Source: an uncultured Clostridia bacterium
GTDB taxonomy: Bacteria; Bacillota; Clostridia; Oscillospirales; CAG-382
Direction of reading: 5' to 3'
Length of the DNA: 53,834 nucleotides
Assembly (NCBI GenBank): GCA_944375955.1
Contig: CALWBE010000051.1
Coordinates: forward strand, 1-53,834
In this document: positions 34,963 to 45,714 of the stretch, in pieces
Position numbering within the stretch: the first letter of the stretch is position 1
Layout of the letters: every line of letters begins with the position of its first letter
Program-made: the position numbers and the translations under genes
Notes under the pieces: model-generated
Seen by the model: only the letters and a program-made list of their open reading frames with translations
The model's database searches: none
Told to the model about the DNA's origin: nothing

Positions 34963-37905
34963 TCATTTGTTCATAGGAATGAAAATGAACACTTCGTTTT
35001 CATCCTTAAGGTTATCATAAATATCCTGAGCGCCGTTCTTGGAGCAATATACCGACTTTCCTTTCAGTCCGCCGAGCACCTTGCCTTCGTCCTGAACATA
35101 AATATTGCTGTCAAATTCCTCGCATGAACGTTTGTCAATGTCGAGAAGATATCCCGCACAGCGGTCAATTATATTAAACTCACATTTAAGATTGCTGTTT
35201 TTGGCATTGACAGTCGAGAACGAATATAAGCGCGCGACTCCCTGTCTGTTTGTAACGATAGAACCCCAGCCATATCCTCCGTTGCGCAGAAGGTTATAGC
35301 TTGCGCGATAATTTGAAAGCTCGCTTCTGCCGTTTTCAACATCGATCCAGCATTCTATTCCCCAGTGAACATACTCCATAAGATTTTCGCTGTAATCAAT
35401 ATTTGTCATTGTGGAGTCGTTGCCCTGATGTGTAACGGCAGTATCATAAATCTGATACATCCAGTTATTTTTTACAACATATTCGTTGCTGTTTCCGAAA
35501 ATTTCAACAGCGTTTCCGTACTGAGTTGTTGTCTGACCGTAATCTCCCAAAAGTGATCCGCCGAGCCAAGAAAATTCACAGTTTGTGACTGTTATTTTTG
35601 AAGATCCCCCGAGTCCTATACCGTGAGAGCCGGTATGCTTTATATGAAGATTGTCAAATACGATATCCCGACCGCCTCCGTCAAATACATCTATTCTCGT
35701 ACCTATTTCAATAGAGCTGAAACGTGTTCCGGGATTGCCGTCTTCGCTGTAAAGATATAAAGTATCAGCGCATGAGAAAAACTCAAGATCTTTGTTAAGA
35801 CCGGTATAATCTTTTATGTTAGCTCCGTAAATGCGGTTTTTGCCGTAAAGATCGTCATAATTGCCGTGAGCGTCCGCCGCATGATCAAATACAATAATTC
35901 CTACATTTGTAAGCTTGTCAGTAAGTTCGTATACGTTCTCCTTATCTGTTTCCTTCCAGAGAGAAGCGTCGGCGTAATTTTTGAGAGATCCTGATATTAT
36001 AGGCTTATCTCCTTCACCGTAAGCTCCGTATGTAAGTCCGCTTCCAACGCCTATCTGCCCTCTGTATATGCCGCCTCTTTCAAACAGAACCGCCGTTCCT
36101 TTGCCGGGGAAACGGATTTTCTCATAAATTCCGGCTATTGTTTTGCATGCCGTTTCCGGAGATCTTCCGTCATTAGCATCGTCGCCGTTCTTTTCAGAGA
36201 CATAATAAGTGTTGCCGGTAATTCTGTCAGCATAAATTTCCTCTGTATTCGGTGTCGAAAGAATATCTTTCTTCATCTGCTCGGCAACCGTGTCTATACC
36301 GCGTCTTACAGCGTCTCCGGTAAGACTTTTTGACTGATTGTAAAGTGACGTGATATATTCGCTTGTTCTTGTTCCTTCAAGCACATACTCTGTAACCGCT
36401 TCCTTTACGGTCCATGTATTGTCAGACTTTTCCGTCGCAGACGCTATTATCTGGTCTTTTGCCCAGTGATCGGAAATATCGGAGAATATCTCTCCGCCGG
36501 TTCCGTTAGGTTCCCTGCCTATAAAACGGTTTACAATCGTAACCGTCTCAGCGCGGGTAATATTGTTGTCAGGCCTAAAAGTTCCGTCCTCATATCCGGC
36601 TATTATACCTACTGCTACTGCATACATAACAGCGTCGTAAAAGCTGTCTTCCGGACTGATATCCGAAACATATGTAAGCTTCATGCTGTCGCATGCTTTG
36701 TCTGAGATCGCATAAACAATCTCTACAAGCTCTGCCCTTGTTATCTTCTTGTCCTGTTCAAATTTTCCGCTCCAGATTTCAAGAGCACCGAGATTTTCAA
36801 GAGTAGTTACAGGTCCATAATACCAATCATCGGGTGAAACGTCTTCAAAATTTGTGCCTCCCAGGCTCTTGCCTTCGGGATTAACTATAGAAGCGATTAT
36901 CTGACATGCCTCGGCACGCGTCATATTATTCTGCGGAAGGAAAGTTCCGTCAGGATATCCGTTGATGTATGAAGTTTCAAGGCCGGAGAAATCAAACACA
37001 TAGTTAAATACCGGAACAAAGTCAAGATCACTTCCTGCAAGCAGCTGAAATTCATCTCCGGGATAGTAGGCTTTGCCGTCAAAAGTGCATTCCCATGAGA
37101 CAAACTCGGCATTGTCAGGAGCTGTTCCGGAAAACTCGGGTATCGTTATAAATTCGATATCTCTTGACTCAATAACATTTATTGCTTTTTCAGGATCCTG
37201 AACATCATTTTCATGATTGTAAAATCTTACTTTTCTGTCGGATATGCCCGATTCTCCCTCGGGATCCCAGCTCTGAATAGTTATGTCTGATATATAAAGA
37301 ACATCTTCTTTTCCCATATCTTTTTCGAGAGGAAAGAGCTTCATCTGATGCAGGTAATAAGTTTTGTCATCATATCTTTCTTTTACCGTTTTAACTTTTT
37401 CGCCAAGTGGTATTATAAGCTGATCCCACTCGTTTGCTACCATGCCGTTGCGTGAGAATGTACCGCTGCTCCAGCCGAATTCTATAATGCCGGAAAGGTT
37501 ATCTTCGGGAACAATACGTCCCTGAATCCATTGCATGCGGTTTCCTTCAAGAGCCGGTTCTGCATCGGGGGAATAGTAATAATAGTCTATTATAATATAA
37601 TTTGCCGTAGCGACCGGAATATGTTTGCCGTCCTTGTCTACAAGCGGATCCCATTTATACAGATTAAACCCTATACTTGTATTATCCAATCCTGTGCGGC
37701 TTATGCTGCGCACATCACGGCCGTCATACACATCCATATCGGTAGCGTATCCCTGATAGCTTTCTTCAAATGCCTTTATGTCACCTATTAATATAACCTG
37801 CTGGGCAAAAGCATTTTGCCGGGCAGCGGAATCTTCGGCAAATATTACAGGTAAACACGAAATTAACATACATAATGACAATATTGCCGCCAATAATTTT
37901 TTCAT
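34963..37905 (-). CDS. Secreted SLH-domain protein with C-terminal beta-helix
   Basis: I use the ATG at 37905, with AAAGGA upstream and a clear signal peptide (MKKLLAAILSLCMLISCLPVIFA); an earlier in-frame ATG at 37959 would mask it. The product has 980 residues. Residues about 30-215 are a beta-rich, possibly carbohydrate-binding domain. SLH repeats follow at about 303-345, 353-402 and 412-463, with INGYPDGTF and IAGYEDGTFRPDNNITRAE, and perhaps a partial fourth at 473-500. Residues 566-980 are a beta-helix that is a paralogue of the cytosolic protein at 15457, with QIYDTAVTHQ at 818-827. SLH repeats bind wall polysaccharide, so the beta-helix is displayed at the surface. Confidence 0.88.
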   Translation of the reverse strand: MKKLLAAILSLCMLISCLPVIFAEDSAARQNAFAQQVILIGDIKAFEESYQGYATDMDVYDGRDVRSISRTGLDNTSIGFNLYKWDPLVDKDGKHIPVATANYIIIDYYYYSPDAEPALEGNRMQWIQGRIVPEDNLSGIIEFGWSSGTFSRNGMVANEWDQLIIPLGEKVKTVKERYDDKTYYLHQMKLFPLEKDMGKEDVLYISDITIQSWDPEGESGISDRKVRFYNHENDVQDPEKAINVIESRDIEFITIPEFSGTAPDNAEFVSWECTFDGKAYYPGDEFQLLAGSDLDFVPVFNYVFDFSGLETSYINGYPDGTFLPQNNMTRAEACQIIASIVNPEGKSLGGTNFEDVSPDDWYYGPVTTLENLGALEIWSGKFEQDKKITRAELVEIVYAISDKACDSMKLTYVSDISPEDSFYDAVMYAVAVGIIAGYEDGTFRPDNNITRAETVTIVNRFIGREPNGTGGEIFSDISDHWAKDQIIASATEKSDNTWTVKEAVTEYVLEGTRTSEYITSLYNQSKSLTGDAVRRGIDTVAEQMKKDILSTPNTEEIYADRITGNTYYVSEKNGDDANDGRSPETACKTIAGIYEKIRFPGKGTAVLFERGGIYRGQIGVGSGLTYGAYGEGDKPIISGSLKNYADASLWKETDKENVYELTDKLTNVGIIVFDHAADAHGNYDDLYGKNRIYGANIKDYTGLNKDLEFFSCADTLYLYSEDGNPGTRFSSIEIGTRIDVFDGGGRDIVFDNLHIKHTGSHGIGLGGSSKITVTNCEFSWLGGSLLGDYGQTTTQYGNAVEIFGNSNEYVVKNNWMYQIYDTAVTHQGNDSTMTNIDYSENLMEYVHWGIECWIDVENGRSELSNYRASYNLLRNGGYGWGSIVTNRQGVARLYSFSTVNAKNSNLKCEFNIIDRCAGYLLDIDKRSCEEFDSNIYVQDEGKVLGGLKGKSVYCSKNGAQDIYDNLKDENEVFIFIPMNK

Positions 37906-37949
37906 ACTTTGTTTTCCTTTCGAAAAAGAATTTTTCTTTGATATGTAAC

Positions 37950-37978
37950 ATATTAACATAAAACATATATAATTGCAA
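37950..37978 (-). promoter_or_regulatory. Promoter of the SLH beta-helix gene
   Basis: On the minus strand TTGCAA (37973-37978), 17 bases, TAATAT (37950-37955). It lies 45 bases before the chosen ATG, which supports that start and not the one at 37959. Confidence 0.65.
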
Positions 37979-38132
37979 GCACATTTTATGTATTTTTATA
38001 GCTATTTCGCATATGTAATAATTGGTATTTAAACTTTTTCTTATAATATCCGATTAAATCACTTAAAATGATTATAAAACTTGAATTTTTCGTTCAATAT
38101 ACAATATAAATATATATTTTTCATTAAATCCC

Positions 38133-38161
38133 TTGACAGGCGTGAAATAATAATGTATAAT
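38133..38161 (+). promoter_or_regulatory. Consensus promoter of rpsF-ssb-rpsR
   Basis: TTGACA (38133-38138), 17 bases, TATAAT (38156-38161): a perfect match to the housekeeping consensus. The remainder of the 339-base gap back to 37906 is AT-rich and I see no gene in it. Confidence 0.93.
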
Positions 38162-38175
38162 ACTAACTTGTGAAA

Positions 38176-38220
38176 GACTGGAAATCAGTTTTTTCCTTAC
38201 TCCGGATTTGATTCGGAGTC
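38176..38220 (+). promoter_or_regulatory. rpsF leader hairpins, possible S6:S18 autoregulatory site
   Basis: Two hairpins lie in the leader. The first is AAAGACTG/CAGTTTTT around GAAAT with a T-run, like a weak attenuator. The second is ACTCCGGAT/ATTCGGAGT (38199-38207, 38211-38219). Known rpsF leaders bind the S6:S18 complex, but I could not match the published motif, so this is only a possibility. Confidence 0.35.
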
Positions 38221-38244
38221 TTATGTCCAAAAGGAGGTGCAAAA

Positions 38245-38538
38245 ATGGAAGTTATTAACAAGTACGAAACCGTTTTTATTTTGAATCCTGAACTTTCTGA
38301 AGACGATACAAAAGCTATGGTCACAAAGTTTACGGATCTCATCGCTCAAAACGGCACAATTGACAATGTCAATGAATGGGGCAAGAGAAAACTTGCTTAT
38401 CCTATCAATGACTACACCGAAGGTTATTATGTTGTAGTAAACTTTTCATCCGCTCCCGCTTTTCCGGCAGAGCTGAGCCGTATTTACAACATTACCGACG
38501 GAGTTCTCCGTTCCATCGTCGTAAAACCCGAAAAGTAA
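38245..38538 (+). CDS. rpsF: 30S ribosomal protein S6
   Basis: The protein has 97 residues with the S6 pattern: NKYETVFILNPELSEDDTKAMV, WGKRKLAYPIND and YVVVNFSSAP. An AAAGGAGG site precedes the ATG. S6 binds 16S rRNA together with S18. The order rpsF-ssb-rpsR is the classic bacterial operon. Confidence 0.97.
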   Translation: MEVINKYETVFILNPELSEDDTKAMVTKFTDLIAQNGTIDNVNEWGKRKLAYPINDYTEGYYVVVNFSSAPAFPAELSRIYNITDGVLRSIVVKPEK

Positions 38539-38560
38539 TTCCGAAAGGTGGTTTTTTAAA

Positions 38561-39016
38561 GTGGCAAGTTTCAACAAAGTAATCTTAATAGGCAATCTTG
38601 TCGCCGATCCGGAACTTAAGAAAACCCCCAGCGGAGTAAGCGTCACTTCTTTCCGAATAGCTGTCGGACGCAAATACAGCAAAGACAATGAAGCTCCGCA
38701 GGCGGATTTTATTGATATCGTCGCGTGGAGAAGCACCGCTGAGTTTATAACTCAATACTTTACGAAAGGCAAGCCGATTCTTGTATGCGGTTCGATCCAG
38801 ACGAGAAACTGGACAGATCAAAACGGTCAGAAGCGCTATACTGTTGAGGTTGTTGCCGATGAAGTCTCTTTCGTAGAACGCAAAACCGACAGTCAGCCGC
38901 GTTCGGCAGGCACTTATTACGGAGAGCCGCCTGCGGCAAAATCTCCGGCAGAAGATGCCGGTATTCCCGACGCTTCTTTCGTCGAGGTTTCATCAGACGA
39001 TGATCTTCCGTTCTGA
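38561..39016 (+). CDS. ssb: Single-stranded DNA-binding protein
   Basis: The protein has 151 residues from GTG 38561, with AAAGGTGG 9 bases upstream. The OB-fold begins FNKVILIGNLVADPELK, and the protein ends in the acidic tip DDDLPF that recruits repair and replication partners. Between them is a Pro/Ala/Ser-rich linker. It coats single-stranded DNA during replication, repair and recombination. Confidence 0.96.
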   Translation: MASFNKVILIGNLVADPELKKTPSGVSVTSFRIAVGRKYSKDNEAPQADFIDIVAWRSTAEFITQYFTKGKPILVCGSIQTRNWTDQNGQKRYTVEVVADEVSFVERKTDSQPRSAGTYYGEPPAAKSPAEDAGIPDASFVEVSSDDDLPF

Positions 39017-39053
39017 TACGGAAGGCTGAAAAATTTTAAAGGAGGTATTTATC

Positions 39054-39296
39054 ATGGATAAGGATACACAGAAACAGTTTAAAAACCATAAGAAGAAAAA
39101 GGTTTGCAACTTCTGCGCTGATAAAGTTGAATTTATCGATTATAAAGACGCCGTAAAACTTCATAAATATCTTTCGGAAAGATCCAAAATTCTTCCCAGA
39201 AGAATCACCGGAACCTGTGCTAAGCACCAGAGAGAACTTACCGAAGCTATCAAAAGAGCGCGTCATATCGCAGTTATTCCTTATATCAGCGACTGA
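39054..39296 (+). CDS. rpsR: 30S ribosomal protein S18
   Basis: The protein has 80 residues with the S18 hallmarks [52 protein letters not shown] cut here into its conserved parts (IDYKD, LPRRITG, CAKHQR). Cys18, Cys21 and Cys56 suggest a zinc-binding-type S18. AAAGGAGG precedes the ATG. It is the last gene of the rpsF operon. Confidence 0.97.
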   Translation: MDKDTQKQFKNHKKKKVCNFCADKVEFIDYKDAVKLHKYLSERSKILPRRITGTCAKHQRELTEAIKRARHIAVIPYISD

Positions 39297-39357
39297 TTAA
39301 GCTGATTGAGAATAAAAGTACTTTATAGCTTAAAAAAACAGTTGTTTTTAAAAATGA

Positions 39358-39397
39358 ATACGGCACGGCAGTCTTAATGCCGCGCCGTATTTTTTTG
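39358..39397. terminator. Terminator of rpsF-ssb-rpsR
   Basis: AATACGGC-A-CGGC pairs with GCCG-C-GCCGTATT and is followed by seven Ts. The next gene converges and ends directly beside it. Confidence 0.88.
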
Positions 39398-40249
39398 TCA
39401 CATTATTACCCTGCCGTCTAAACCGCATATATAAGCGTCAGGCAGTTTTGACTTTATATAGCTTAACGCTTTCTTGTCATTCTCTATTTTTCTCCCTACA
39501 AAAACGCCTTCCGCAAGCTTTAACGGCAATCCAAACATTACCGCCGATTCCCTGTCGGTAGTGACCGCATTCTTTTTAAATCTTAGATCAAGAAATTTCG
39601 GATAATACCTATAATCTAAAAAATCCTCTATCGTTTCTGCTGAAAGCTGAGTATTCCACACATCCGCATATGCCATCTTTTTAGCGTATTCGCTTTCCAT
39701 ATTTAATATGAACGCTATCTGTCTTTTGTCAGAAACAAGACTCGGCAAAAACGTTACTTCCTTTGTCTTTTCTCCCCAGTATGTCCATATCCTATCGTCA
39801 TTGTTTATATTTTCCGTATATTCATCAAATTTATGATATGGAACAAGCTCGGATATTTCTTCCGACCCCGGCCCTCTGCCTATCGTGTACGTTATAGTAA
39901 TTCCGCTGTATTTTATTATATATTCCCTCAGTGTGCAGTCCTGCTGTATATTCCACATTCCTATGCTGTTTTTTATTTTGTTCTTTCCTTCTCCCGCTCC
40001 GGTAAAATCAACGGCAAGAAATCCGTTTTCAATAATCCAGTCAAAGGCATCAAGCATGCCGGCTATACCGTGCATATATGTTCCTTTTGACAGTCTGACT
40101 TCATCACCGATACGGTATTTGTTCTTATTTGTGATTTGAGTGCCGTCATAAAACATTTCTATATTGTTCAATACTAACTCTAAAGCTTCGCCTTTAAAAG
40201 TTTTTTCGGCATATTCAATATATTTCTGTTTATTTAAAATTCCGCTCAT
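39398..40249 (-). CDS. Unknown protein of 283 residues
   Basis: I do not recognise this protein. It has no signal peptide or membrane helix and shows mixed alpha/beta character. Distinct segments are MHGIAGMLDAFDWIIENGFLAVDFTGAGEGK near 58-90, a GRGPGSEE loop, and a C-terminus ending DAYICGLDGRVIM. It looks like a soluble cytoplasmic protein. It lies 8 bases after typA on the same strand, so it is probably cotranscribed with it. Confidence 0.75.
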   Translation of the reverse strand: MSGILNKQKYIEYAEKTFKGEALELVLNNIEMFYDGTQITNKNKYRIGDEVRLSKGTYMHGIAGMLDAFDWIIENGFLAVDFTGAGEGKNKIKNSIGMWNIQQDCTLREYIIKYSGITITYTIGRGPGSEEISELVPYHKFDEYTENINNDDRIWTYWGEKTKEVTFLPSLVSDKRQIAFILNMESEYAKKMAYADVWNTQLSAETIEDFLDYRYYPKFLDLRFKKNAVTTDRESAVMFGLPLKLAEGVFVGRKIENDKKALSYIKSKLPDAYICGLDGRVIM

Positions 40250-40257
40250 TTATCTTT

Positions 40258-42096
40258 TTATATATCCTTAGACTTTTCATTTTTTGCTCTTATCTTCGCT
40301 CTTTCAGTATTGCTGAGTATGGCTTTGCGCAGACGTATGGATTTCGGAGTGACTTCAATAAGTTCATCATCGTTTATATATTCAATAGCTTCCTCAAGAC
40401 TGAATATTTTAGGAGTGACAAGTCTGAGAGCTTCATCAGCACCAGACGAACGGATCGCAGTAAGATGCTTCTTTTTGCATACATTTACTACTATGTCATC
40501 GGTTTTTGGGGATTCTCCCACAATCATTCCTTCATAAACTTCGGTCGCTGAAGTAATAAACATCTGTCCTCTGTCCTGAGCATTGAAAATACCGTAAGTC
40601 GTGGCTTTGCCTGTTTCATAAGCGATAAGGGATCCGGTAGTTCTCTTTGGAATTTCTCCTTTATAAGGAATATATCCGTCAAAAATAGAGCTTATTATTC
40701 CTTCTCCGCGCGTATCAGTAAGAAACTCGTTTCTGTATCCGAAAAGTCCGCGCGTCGGAATTTTATAAATAAGCTTCATACGGTCTCCTATCGGAGTCAT
40801 ATCGACAAGCTCGCCTTTTCTCGAACCGAGCTTTTCCATAACCGATCCCATATAATCCTGAGGTATTTCGCACGTAACCTCTTCGCTGGGTTCAAGGAGA
40901 TTTCCGTTTTCATCACGCGTGTAAATTACTCTGGGAGCACTGACCTGAAGTTCATATCCTTCGCGGCGCATAGTCTCTATAAGTATGGAAAGATGCATTT
41001 CGCCTCTTCCCGAAACCTTAAAGCTTTCCGTACTGTCAGTATCCTCAACACGCAGAGAAACATCCTTAAGCAATTCGCGGTACAATCTCTCTCTAAGGTG
41101 TCTTGAAGTGCAGAATTTTCCTTCTGTACCGGCAAAAGGCGAAGTGTTTACGGAAAATGTCATTTCAAGAGTAGGTTCGGAAATTTTTACAAACGGCAGC
41201 GGTTCAACTGCGTCAGGAGAACATATCGTATCACCTATCGTAATATTTTCTATTCCCGATATGCAAACTATCTCACCTGCTTCAACATTTTCTGCGGGAA
41301 CTCTTTTTAAACCTTCGACGGTGAATAGATTTGCAATCTTTGAACGATATTCTTCATGAGCTCCGTTATAATTCGCGACTATGATATCCTGATTTCTGCT
41401 TATCGTTCCGCGTTCCACCCTGCCGAGAGCTATACGCCCGACATAATCGTTATAGTCAATAGATGATACAAGCATCTGTGTCGGGCCTTCCTCTGATATC
41501 TCCGGCCCGGGAATATGATTTACTATAGCTTCAAAAAGCACTTTAAGGTCAGTTTCTGTTCCTTCCGGGGAAAGCGAAGCAGTACCGTTTTTGCCCGAGC
41601 AGAAAACTATCGGACTGTCAAGCTGTTCGTCTGTGGCATCAAGTGATATGAAAAGCTCAAGAACTTCATCTACAACTTCGTTTATACGGGCACCCGGACG
41701 GTCAATCTTATTTACTACAACTACAACGCGGTGACCGAGATCAAGTGCTTTTTGAAGTACAAAACGCGTCTGCGGCATGGTTCCCTCAAATGCGTCTACC
41801 AAAAGAAGAACCCCGTCTACCATTTTCAGAACGCGTTCGACTTCTCCTCCGAAATCAGCGTGCCCGGGCGTATCTATAACATTTATTTTTATATCTTTAT
41901 AATGCAGCGAAGTATTTTTAGCAAGTATTGTAATACCTCTTTCACGCTCCAAATCATTGTTATCCATTACACGATCTTCTACAACCTGATTTTCCCGGAA
42001 AGTGCCGCTCTGTTTAAGCATTTCATCGACAAGTGTGGTTTTTCCGTGGTCTACATGAGCAATAATGGCTATATTTCGCAGATTGTTTCTAATCAT
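40258..42096 (-). CDS. typA: Translational GTPase TypA/BipA
   Basis: The protein has 612 residues. GTPase motifs: AHVDHGKT (13-20), [17 protein letters not shown] and NKIDRPGA. The C-terminal domains with [13 protein letters not shown] and PTRGLFGYR ... TRGEGI identify BipA. It binds the ribosome and is needed for ribosome assembly and stress growth, especially in the cold. GAGGAAATGATAAA precedes its ATG. Confidence 0.97.
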   Translation of the reverse strand: MIRNNLRNIAIIAHVDHGKTTLVDEMLKQSGTFRENQVVEDRVMDNNDLERERGITILAKNTSLHYKDIKINVIDTPGHADFGGEVERVLKMVDGVLLLVDAFEGTMPQTRFVLQKALDLGHRVVVVVNKIDRPGARINEVVDEVLELFISLDATDEQLDSPIVFCSGKNGTASLSPEGTETDLKVLFEAIVNHIPGPEISEEGPTQMLVSSIDYNDYVGRIALGRVERGTISRNQDIIVANYNGAHEEYRSKIANLFTVEGLKRVPAENVEAGEIVCISGIENITIGDTICSPDAVEPLPFVKISEPTLEMTFSVNTSPFAGTEGKFCTSRHLRERLYRELLKDVSLRVEDTDSTESFKVSGRGEMHLSILIETMRREGYELQVSAPRVIYTRDENGNLLEPSEEVTCEIPQDYMGSVMEKLGSRKGELVDMTPIGDRMKLIYKIPTRGLFGYRNEFLTDTRGEGIISSIFDGYIPYKGEIPKRTTGSLIAYETGKATTYGIFNAQDRGQMFITSATEVYEGMIVGESPKTDDIVVNVCKKKHLTAIRSSGADEALRLVTPKIFSLEEAIEYINDDELIEVTPKSIRLRKAILSNTERAKIRAKNEKSKDI

Positions 42097-42153
42097 TTTA
42101 TCATTTCCTCTTTAAATTTAATAATTTATCTTTTATAACTATGACAACTAATT

Positions 42154-42182
42154 ATTTTATCACATATTTTCCAATCTTTCAA
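42154..42182 (-). promoter_or_regulatory. typA promoter
   Basis: Minus strand TTGAAA (42177-42182), 17 bases, TAAAAT (42154-42159). It lies about 60 bases before the typA start. Confidence 0.75.
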
Positions 42183-42271
42183 TAGTATAATTTTTTTTTA
42201 CTTTTTGATAAATATTTATTAATAAACAGGAACGTTTTTGCTTTAGGTAAAGATTAAAATATCAAAAATCA

Positions 42272-42300
42272 TTGACTTTGCAGCATTATTGTAGTAAAAT
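42272..42300 (+). promoter_or_regulatory. Promoter of the Wzz/kinase pair
   Basis: TTGACT (42272-42277), 17 bases, TAAAAT (42295-42300), about 75 bases before the ATG. It faces away from the typA promoter. Confidence 0.8.
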
Positions 42301-42377
42301 TTATATAGAAGTAGTTTATTTGCATATTTTATACATTAATTATATAAGATTTTTGTAAAAAACAGAGGTAATTTATA

Positions 42378-43130
42378 ATGCATACAAACAATGAACACGA
42401 ACCGGTATCAGATTTTAATTTTGAAATAGACATGGGTGAATATATAAAATTTGTTTTAAAAAAATGGTGGATAGTAGCTGTCTCAATGCTTGTATGTCTT
42501 GCAATCAGCGCCGTGTATACGGTATATTTCATAGCTCCTCAATACACATCTCAAGCCGTGCTTTATGTAATAAACCTTGAAAATCCAAGCGGAGTTTCAA
42601 ACAGCGATCTTATCGGATATGCAAGTCTTACCCAGGATTACAGCAAAATAATAAAAAACAACAGCATACTTAGAAGCGTAATAGAAAAAGGATCGCTTGA
42701 TACAACTCCAGAGAAGCTTTCGTCAAAAATCAGTATAAGTACAAGTTCAGACTCACGTCTTCTCGGAGTATCCGTGACAGATGAAAATCCCGCGGAAGCA
42801 AAAAAAATATGCGATCTATTTTGTGCCGAAGTAAAGCTGCAGATAAAGGAAATGATGAATGAAGATCAAATAGCCATAATTGAAAACGGAAGTCTTCCAT
42901 CTTCTCCTTCATCTCCCAATTTAAATAAAAACATAATAATATCACTTATTGCAGGTTTTGCAGTTTCTGTTTCGGCAATATTTATAGTAAAGATATTTGA
43001 CGACACTATAATAACGAGAGAAGATGTTGAAAAACGTCTTGGGCTGAATGTTATCGGCGAGATTCCGCATTCCTCAAAGCTTGACGGAAAAGGCCGCAGA
43101 ACTGCGAAAATGAAACTTTTTGCCAAATAA
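42378..43130 (+). CDS. Wzz-domain polysaccharide chain-length/kinase-activator protein
   Basis: The protein has 250 residues. It has two membrane helices (about 35-55 and 187-208) with an extracytoplasmic domain between them, the topology of Wzz/CapA/YveK proteins. After the second helix comes the cytoplasmic tail DDTIITREDVEKRLGLNVIGEIP, typical of CapA-type activators of BY-kinases. It pairs with the kinase encoded 35 bases downstream to control length and export of a capsular or exopolysaccharide. Confidence 0.9.
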   Translation: MHTNNEHEPVSDFNFEIDMGEYIKFVLKKWWIVAVSMLVCLAISAVYTVYFIAPQYTSQAVLYVINLENPSGVSNSDLIGYASLTQDYSKIIKNNSILRSVIEKGSLDTTPEKLSSKISISTSSDSRLLGVSVTDENPAEAKKICDLFCAEVKLQIKEMMNEDQIAIIENGSLPSSPSSPNLNKNIIISLIAGFAVSVSAIFIVKIFDDTIITREDVEKRLGLNVIGEIPHSSKLDGKGRRTAKMKLFAK

Positions 43131-43165
43131 CATTTTTCCGTAAAAAGCATAAAGGAGCTGATTTT

Positions 43166-43837
43166 TTGAAAAGCATAAAAATAAAAGACATATTTTCAGA
43201 CGATTACTTTTTAAATGAGGCTTTCAGGACAGTAAGAACAAATATCATGTTCTGCTGTTTCGACGCTAAAGTGCTGTCGTTCACAAGCTGTAATCCAAGC
43301 GAGGGGAAAAGCACCATATCATTTGAGGTGGCAAAAAGCATAGCTAAGACCGGCAAAAAAGTATTATTTGTAGATGCCGACATGAGAAAATCAAAATTCA
43401 TGATAAAATATACGGATGAAAACGTTGAAAAAGGATTAAGCTGTTTTCTCTCAAACCAAGCTGATATAGGTGAGGTTCTTTATGCAACCGATATAGATAA
43501 TCTTTACATTGTAACCTCAGGAACTTATCCTCCTAATCCGGCCGAACTTCTTGCAGGTTCAATATTTGCAGATTTTGTAAAAGATGCAAAGGAGAATTTT
43601 GACTTTGTAATAATCGACACTCCCCCGCTCGGACTTGTTTCCGACGCAATGGCATGCATTTCACGCAGCGACGGTGCCGTAATAATCGTTTCAAGCGAAA
43701 AGACAAGTCTGCGGCATGCCAAAGAAATAAAAAAACAGATCTCGGCTGCCGGGGTAAAAATAATTGGCTGCATATTGAACAATGTTCATGAAAAAAGCAA
43801 AAAATATTACTATTATTCAGATCCTAAAAAAGCATAA
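43166..43837 (+). CDS. CpsD/CapB-family bacterial tyrosine kinase
   Basis: The protein has 223 residues from TTG 43166, with AAAGGAG 8 bases upstream; no ATG fits. Walker A is SCNPSEGKST (41-50), Walker A' is VLFVDADMRKS (66-76) and Walker B is FVIIDTPPLG. The C-terminus ends in a tyrosine cluster YYYY (214-217), the autophosphorylation site. It works with the Wzz protein in front of it. No polymerase, flippase or glycosyltransferase genes follow; a terminator comes next. Confidence 0.92.
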   Translation: MKSIKIKDIFSDDYFLNEAFRTVRTNIMFCCFDAKVLSFTSCNPSEGKSTISFEVAKSIAKTGKKVLFVDADMRKSKFMIKYTDENVEKGLSCFLSNQADIGEVLYATDIDNLYIVTSGTYPPNPAELLAGSIFADFVKDAKENFDFVIIDTPPLGLVSDAMACISRSDGAVIIVSSEKTSLRHAKEIKKQISAAGVKIIGCILNNVHEKSKKYYYYSDPKKA

Positions 43838-43870
43838 TTACGTTTTAATTTTTAATCTGATATATTATAT

Positions 43871-43908
43871 AAAACCGGAGACTCCATTTATCGGAGGTCT
43901 CCGGTTTT
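43871..43908. terminator. Bidirectional terminator
   Basis: AAAACCGGAGAC-TCC pairs with GGA-GGTCTCCGGTTTT with a single bulge and a 7-base loop, T-runs on both strands. It serves the kinase gene and the converging gdhA. Confidence 0.88.
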
Positions 43909-43966
43909 TAACTGCAAATATTCTAAAAATTAATATAAGTTTGATTTAATTAAACAAAACCGTTAA

Positions 43967-45343
<1,377 letters not shown>

Positions 45344-45359
45344 TTATAAAATATAGCAT

Positions 45360-45388
45360 AGTATACCATATATTTACAGAAATTGCAA
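45360..45388 (-). promoter_or_regulatory. gdhA promoter
   Basis: Minus strand TTGCAA (45383-45388), 17 bases, TATACT (45360-45365), about 45 bases before the ATG. Confidence 0.75.
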
Positions 45389-45633
45389 GATTTTTTTTAA
45401 AAAATTCAAAAAAAGTTGTAATTTATTAAAAACGTGCTTTATTTTTCGAAAATATGAATTTTTTATAATTGAAAATTCATATTTTACAGAAATATCTTGA
45501 GGCAAAAAATTTTATTTAAACAAAAAAGCAAAAATTGCCTAACTGCGGGCGCCTTTATAGAATTCTTTTATATATTCCCAAAAATCAAACGTTTCAGATA
45601 TATTTATAAAGACTTGCCAGGGTTGTATTTCTA
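45389..45633. other. AT-rich divergent intergenic region with two hairpins
   Basis: No gene is seen between the gdhA promoter and the next promoter. A 13-bp perfect AT-rich hairpin lies at 45450-45462 and 45472-45484, and a longer-range pair AGGCAA/TTGCCT at 45500-45505 and 45535-45540. These may be binding sites or remnants of terminators; I cannot tell. Confidence 0.5.
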
Positions 45634-45662
45634 TTGACAAACCAATGGATAAAAGCTATAAT
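45634..45662 (+). promoter_or_regulatory. Promoter of the pseudo-deacetylase/WalRK-like operon
   Basis: TTGACA (45634-45639), 17 bases, TATAAT (45657-45662): a perfect match to the consensus. Confidence 0.93.
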
Positions 45663-45714
45663 TATTATATTATCGTATATAATAAATTTGTAGATTTTTA
45701 AAGGAGGAAGCCAA

